From DASRHY01 sp046765875 (GTDB lineage: Bacteria > Actinomycetota > Actinomycetes > Propionibacteriales > Kribbellaceae), in the NCBI GenBank assembly GCA_046765875.1, contig JBKPSJ010000241.1:1-8080 (forward strand): a stretch of DNA of 8,080 nucleotides. The letters are read 5' to 3'. Below, piece by piece: positions 5,812 to 8,080 of this stretch. The notes under the pieces are model-generated. The model had not been told where the DNA came from, searched no databases, and saw only the letters and a program-made list of their open reading frames with translations. The stretch's first letter is position 1; each line of letters begins with the position of its first letter. A program made the translations under genes and the position numbers.

Positions 5812-7455
5812 GTGGGACGACACAGGGCTGGCAAGCGGAATCCGCTGATGATTGCCCTGGTGATCGGTATTCCAGTGGTGTTGCTCGGCGCAAGCATGGC
5901 CGCCGCGGCGATTTGGGCCAGAGATCCCGACCAGGCCGCGAATTCGGAGACCGCGACGGCGAAATGCGACACCGCGGTCAAGGTGGTCACCGCGAAGTCG
6001 TTCGCGCCGGTCCTCTCGGCGCTGGCCCCGACGCTTGCCGATGGCAAGGATTGCGCCCGGCTCGAGGTCGAGATCGCCGACGGGCGGGAGGCGGCGCGGC
6101 ACCTCGAGCACTTCGACGCCGACGTGTGGATTCCCGACGACACCGCGTGGGCCACCGTCGCCGGTGACGAGTACGCCGAGCCGGAGGTCATCGAGCACGC
6201 GACGGTCGTCGCCATCAGTCCGATCTACTTCGTCGCCAATAAGGCGACCGCTGGGACGCTGACCAAGGCAGGGACGTCGTGGCTCGGCCTGGCCGACCTG
6301 GTCGAGGCCCGCAAGGGGGTCCGGCCGGTGTTGCGGGACCCGGCCGGGACCGGCGACGGCCTGATCGCCGCCGGCGCGCTGGGCGAGGCGGTCTGGCTGA
6401 AGTCCGGGATGGATGTGTCCGCGGAGTATCTGGCGGCCGCGGTGGCTGGGAGCCGGACCGTCGCCGCAACGGCAGCCGCGAAGCCGGCCGGTGGCGCCGA
6501 GGTGGCGCTGGTGCCGGAGTACGCGTTACTCCAGCAGGGCTGGACCGACGACCAGGTCGTCCTCGCACCGTCCGACCACACCGCCGAACTGCGCTACACC
6601 TGGCTGCCGCAGGACAAGGCCGGGCGGGACACGCAGGTGGCCAAGGCGATGGACCGGGTGCTTCGTACTCTCCAGAGCGAGGACACCGCGCCGGAGTTCT
6701 CCCAGGCGGGTCTACGCGGGCCGGATGGCGCCGCGCCCCGGCGCAACGAGACCAAACGGCTGCCGGATGTTTCGGCCAAGCCGTTCGAGGTGCTGAAACC
6801 GCACCACATCGACCACGTGTTCGCGACCTGGTACCCGTCCGACCGGCTCTCCGACATCCTGATCGTGGTCGATATATCGGGTTCTATGGGCGCTCCGGCA
6901 CCGGGCACCAAGCAGCCGCTGATCCGGTCGGTCGCCCGCGGCTGCGACCGGCTCGGCGCGCTGCTGCCCGACGACTCGCGGCTTGCGATGTGGGAGTTCG
7001 GGTCGAGGATCGACGGTAATCGCGACTACCGGACCGTGCTGGCCCGGGCAGCGCTGTCGCCTGCGCATCGCAATGAACTCTCGGCGGCGACTCGCGGACT
7101 TCGCGCACGGCCGTCCGGGACCGGACTGTACGACACGCTGCTGGCGGCCTATCAGTCGGCGCGGGACAACTATCGCCCGGGCCGGCCGGACCAGGTGGTG
7201 CTGTTCACCGACGGGCGCAACCAGGACGATCCGGGTTCGATCACGGCCCCGCAGCTGCAGGCGGCACTCAAGAAGGCGAACGACCCCAAGCGGCCGGTCG
7301 CGCTGTCGGTGATCACGTTCGGCCAGGGCAAGCAGGCCGCCGCCACGCTGGAGAAGGTGCTCGCACCTGTCGAGGGCGGCGTCAAGGACATCACCAACGC
7401 CAGCGAGGTCGACGCGCTGTTCATCCACGTCGCGGCGGGCGGTCTCGAGCACTAA
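5812..7455 (+). CDS. Membrane-anchored substrate-binding/VWA domain protein
   Basis: The 547-residue product has a basic N-terminus (MGRHRAGKRNP), one membrane helix at about 12-34, and an extracytoplasmic remainder. Residues about 52-275 resemble a periplasmic solute-binding domain of the ABC-transporter type (for example VKVVTAKSFAPVLSAL, FDADVWIPDDTAW and VLRDPAGTGDGLIAAGAL), with Cys52 and Cys81 able to form a disulfide. Residues about 346-545 are a von Willebrand factor A domain with an intact MIDAS: DISGS (Asp354, Ser356, Ser358), Thr437 in SGTGLYDT, and Asp467 in LFTDGRN. Proteins of this layout are widespread in actinobacteria, but ligand and partner are generally unknown. GTG 5812 is chosen because GGGAGGGG (5799-5806) lies 5 bases upstream; GTG 5788 in frame lacks such a site. 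No ABC permease or ATPase gene is adjacent. The stop codon overlaps the end of an opposite-strand transposase remnant. Confidence 0.87.
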   Translation: MGRHRAGKRNPLMIALVIGIPVVLLGASMAAAAIWARDPDQAANSETATAKCDTAVKVVTAKSFAPVLSALAPTLADGKDCARLEVEIADGREAARHLEHFDADVWIPDDTAWATVAGDEYAEPEVIEHATVVAISPIYFVANKATAGTLTKAGTSWLGLADLVEARKGVRPVLRDPAGTGDGLIAAGALGEAVWLKSGMDVSAEYLAAAVAGSRTVAATAAAKPAGGAEVALVPEYALLQQGWTDDQVVLAPSDHTAELRYTWLPQDKAGRDTQVAKAMDRVLRTLQSEDTAPEFSQAGLRGPDGAAPRRNETKRLPDVSAKPFEVLKPHHIDHVFATWYPSDRLSDILIVVDISGSMGAPAPGTKQPLIRSVARGCDRLGALLPDDSRLAMWEFGSRIDGNRDYRTVLARAALSPAHRNELSAATRGLRARPSGTGLYDTLLAAYQSARDNYRPGRPDQVVLFTDGRNQDDPGSITAPQLQAALKKANDPKRPVALSVITFGQGKQAAATLEKVLAPVEGGVKDITNASEVDALFIHVAAGGLEH

Positions 7456-7724
7456 GTGTGATGCCGAGGCACGTTGGTCAGCCTTCTGATCGGTGGCTTG
7501 CCTCCGAGTGCGGAGTGGGCTCGGTGGTGATTGTAGAAGTGGAGCCAACCGGGTAGGGCTGCTCGCCGCTGGTTGTCGGTGGCGTAGAAGCGTGCGTAGG
7601 CCCGGCCGTCGGCCAGGGCGCAGTGGAAGCGCTCGATCCTGCCGTTGGTCTGCGGCCGGTAGGGCCTGGTCCGCGTATGGGTGATGCCGAGTTCGGCGCA
7701 GGTGTCGCGCCAGACGAAGGACCG
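7452..7724 (-). pseudogene. C-terminal remnant of an IS481-type transposase
   Basis: The reverse strand encodes about 90 residues of a DDE integrase-core transposase C-terminus: SFVWRDTCAELGITHTRTRPYRPQTNGRIERFH, then HFYNHHRAHSALGGKPP and a final VPRHHT. The PYRPQTNG and GRIERFH motifs, the latter with the catalytic Glu, and the NHHRxHSALGGKPP tail are typical of IS481-family (IS3-like rve) transposases. The N-terminal helix-turn-helix and the first two catalytic Asp residues are absent, so it cannot be active. Homology stops at position 7724. The same frame stays open to 7871, but that upstream part reads through repeats and looks non-coding. The stop codon (7452-7454) overlaps the TAA of the VWA gene, leaving no room for the element's usual terminal inverted repeat. 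Confidence 0.85.
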
Positions 7725-7747
7725 TGCGAACCCCGGTACGGGGTGCG
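7724..7747. repeat. Isolated copy of the GTGCGAACCC repeat at the transposase breakpoint
   Basis: GTGCGAACCCCGGTACGGGG followed by TGCG begins at the base where transposase homology ends. It contains a perfect ACCCCG/CGGGGT inverted repeat (7730-7735 with 7739-7744) around GTA. It is the same unit as the array at 7878-7974, with GGTA replacing the usual GTGC core. Confidence 0.6.
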
Positions 7748-7853
7748 GTGCCGGCCGACTGGGGCAGGGGCGCGCTGCCGGCAGAATGCGAGCACCGACG
7801 CCGCCCGCCCGCATTTCAGGGCTTCGGTTGTCGCGGCCTAGCACCCCCTCCCA
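7748..7853. other. Unassigned non-coding stretch
   Basis: About 105 bases between the isolated repeat and the repeat array. No reading frame here has both a ribosome binding site and recognisable protein content. No IS end or RNA gene is recognised. It may be a leftover of sequence deleted or rearranged together with the IS481 element. Confidence 0.4.
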
Positions 7854-7887
7854 GGGTTCGCACCCCCGCACACGGGGGTGTGAACCC
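7854..7887. repeat. 15-bp hairpin opening the repeat array
   Basis: GGGTTCGCACCCCCG (7854-7868) and CGGGGGTGTGAACCC (7873-7887) form a 15-bp stem with a single G-U wobble and a CACA loop (7869-7872). The right arm is the first unit of the tandem array and the left arm is an inverted copy of it. The wobble, rather than a mismatch, keeps the fold possible as RNA. Confidence 0.75.
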
Positions 7888-7974
7888 GTGCCGGGGGCGT
7901 GAACCCGTGCCGGGGGGCGTGAACCCGTGCCGGGGGTGCGAACCCGTGCCCGGGGTGCGAACCCGCACCCGGGG
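7878..7974. repeat. Tandem array of five 19-20 base palindromic repeats
   Basis: The core GAACCC recurs at 7882, 7901, 7921, 7940 and 7959, spacings of 19, 20, 19 and 19. The consensus unit is G[TC]G[TC]GAACCCGTGCCGGGG. Each unit can fold in two ways: GGGT-GCGA-ACCC type stems with a GNRA-like loop (GCGA or GTGA), or CCCG-TGC-CGGG stems shared with the next unit. Variation between units falls mostly in the loop bases and the G-run length. The last unit diverges (GAACCCGCACCCGGGG) and forms a GGGTGC/GCACCC stem (7953-7958 with 7965-7970), so inverted copies bound the array on both sides. No unique spacers are present. Confidence 0.8.
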
Positions 7975-7980
7975 CGGGAT

Positions 7981-8069
7981 CTTGGTCGGACTGTTGACCG
8001 GAGGCCTTCACCTGTCAGGCAGGCTCACCGCCGCAAGGCGGGACAACCTCCCTGGACCTCACAACCAAG
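7981..8069. other. Nested inverted-repeat structure at the window edge
   Basis: CTTGGT (7981-7986) pairs with ACCAAG (8064-8069). Within it GGAGG (8000-8004) pairs with CCTCC (8047-8051), and within that lie GCCT/AGGC (8004-8007 with 8017-8020, sharing one base with GGAGG) and CCGCC-GCAA-GGCGG (8028-8041), the latter a 5-bp stem with a GNRA tetraloop. GGTC/GACC (7984-7987 with 7996-7999) gives an alternative side hairpin. It could be a structured RNA, an IS end or chance in GC-rich DNA. No recognised gene covers it, although short open frames run off the edge. Confidence 0.3.
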
Positions 8070-8080
8070 GCTTCGCTGCC

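Noticed and set aside
6712..7548. Reverse-strand open frame of 278 codons opposite the VWA domain
   Set aside because: The opposite strand carries an intact MIDAS-containing protein. The reverse product is Arg-rich, with no family resemblance, and runs into the transposase remnant in the wrong frame.
7854..7866. tRNA T-arm (GGGTTCGCACCC resembles the GTTCRANYC motif)
   Set aside because: The conserved A58 position is not met. There is no anticodon arm or acceptor stem at the right distance, and the motif is explained by the repeat family.
7725..7871. Upstream part of the open frame fused to the transposase remnant
   Set aside because: Transposase homology begins only at 7724. The preceding residues are translated from palindromic repeats and unassigned DNA, so the apparent 139-residue protein is a chimera without meaning.
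7854..7974. CRISPR array
   Set aside because: The units are 19-20 bases in direct succession with no unique spacers, and no cas genes are present.

Overview
The window is GC-rich DNA with strong third-position G/C bias, GTG and TTG start candidates and long spurious antisense frames. It comes from a high-GC actinomycete. The gene content (PhoX-like secreted protein, GlxA-type regulator, substrate-binding/VWA protein, IS481 remnant) fits a soil actinobacterium of the Kribbella/Nocardioides kind, but that genus guess is inference.

Layout. Positions 133-1779 (+) encode a secreted PhoX/DUF839-family protein, followed by a GC-rich hairpin. A small, well-started 59-residue protein lies at 1876-2055 (+). 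It converges tail to tail, 10 bases apart, with an aldose 1-epimerase (galactose mutarotase) at 2066-3118 (-). A divergent gap of about 160 bases leads to a three-gene forward cluster: an isochorismatase-fold cysteine hydrolase (3281-3877), a DJ-1/PfpI-AraC (GlxA-type) regulator (3885-4793) and a calcineurin-like metallophosphoesterase (4833-5582). The first two are 7 bases apart and probably form an operon in which the regulator controls the hydrolase.

Positions 5583-5811 are a relatively AT-rich leader with three stacked inverted repeats. The last one folds a Shine-Dalgarno-like GGAGG into a stem. The leader precedes a membrane-anchored protein with an extracytoplasmic substrate-binding-like domain and a C-terminal von Willebrand factor A domain with an intact MIDAS motif (5812-7455, +).

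From 7452 to the right edge there is no intact gene. The region holds the C-terminal third of an IS481-type transposase (-), whose stop codon overlaps that of the VWA gene. Its other end breaks exactly at one copy of a palindromic GTGCGAACCCCG-type repeat. About 100 unassigned bases follow, then an array of five 19-20 base repeats bounded by inverted copies, then a nested inverted-repeat structure running to the window edge. This right-hand 600 bases looks like a rearranged, repeat-rich junction and is the least ordinary part of the window.
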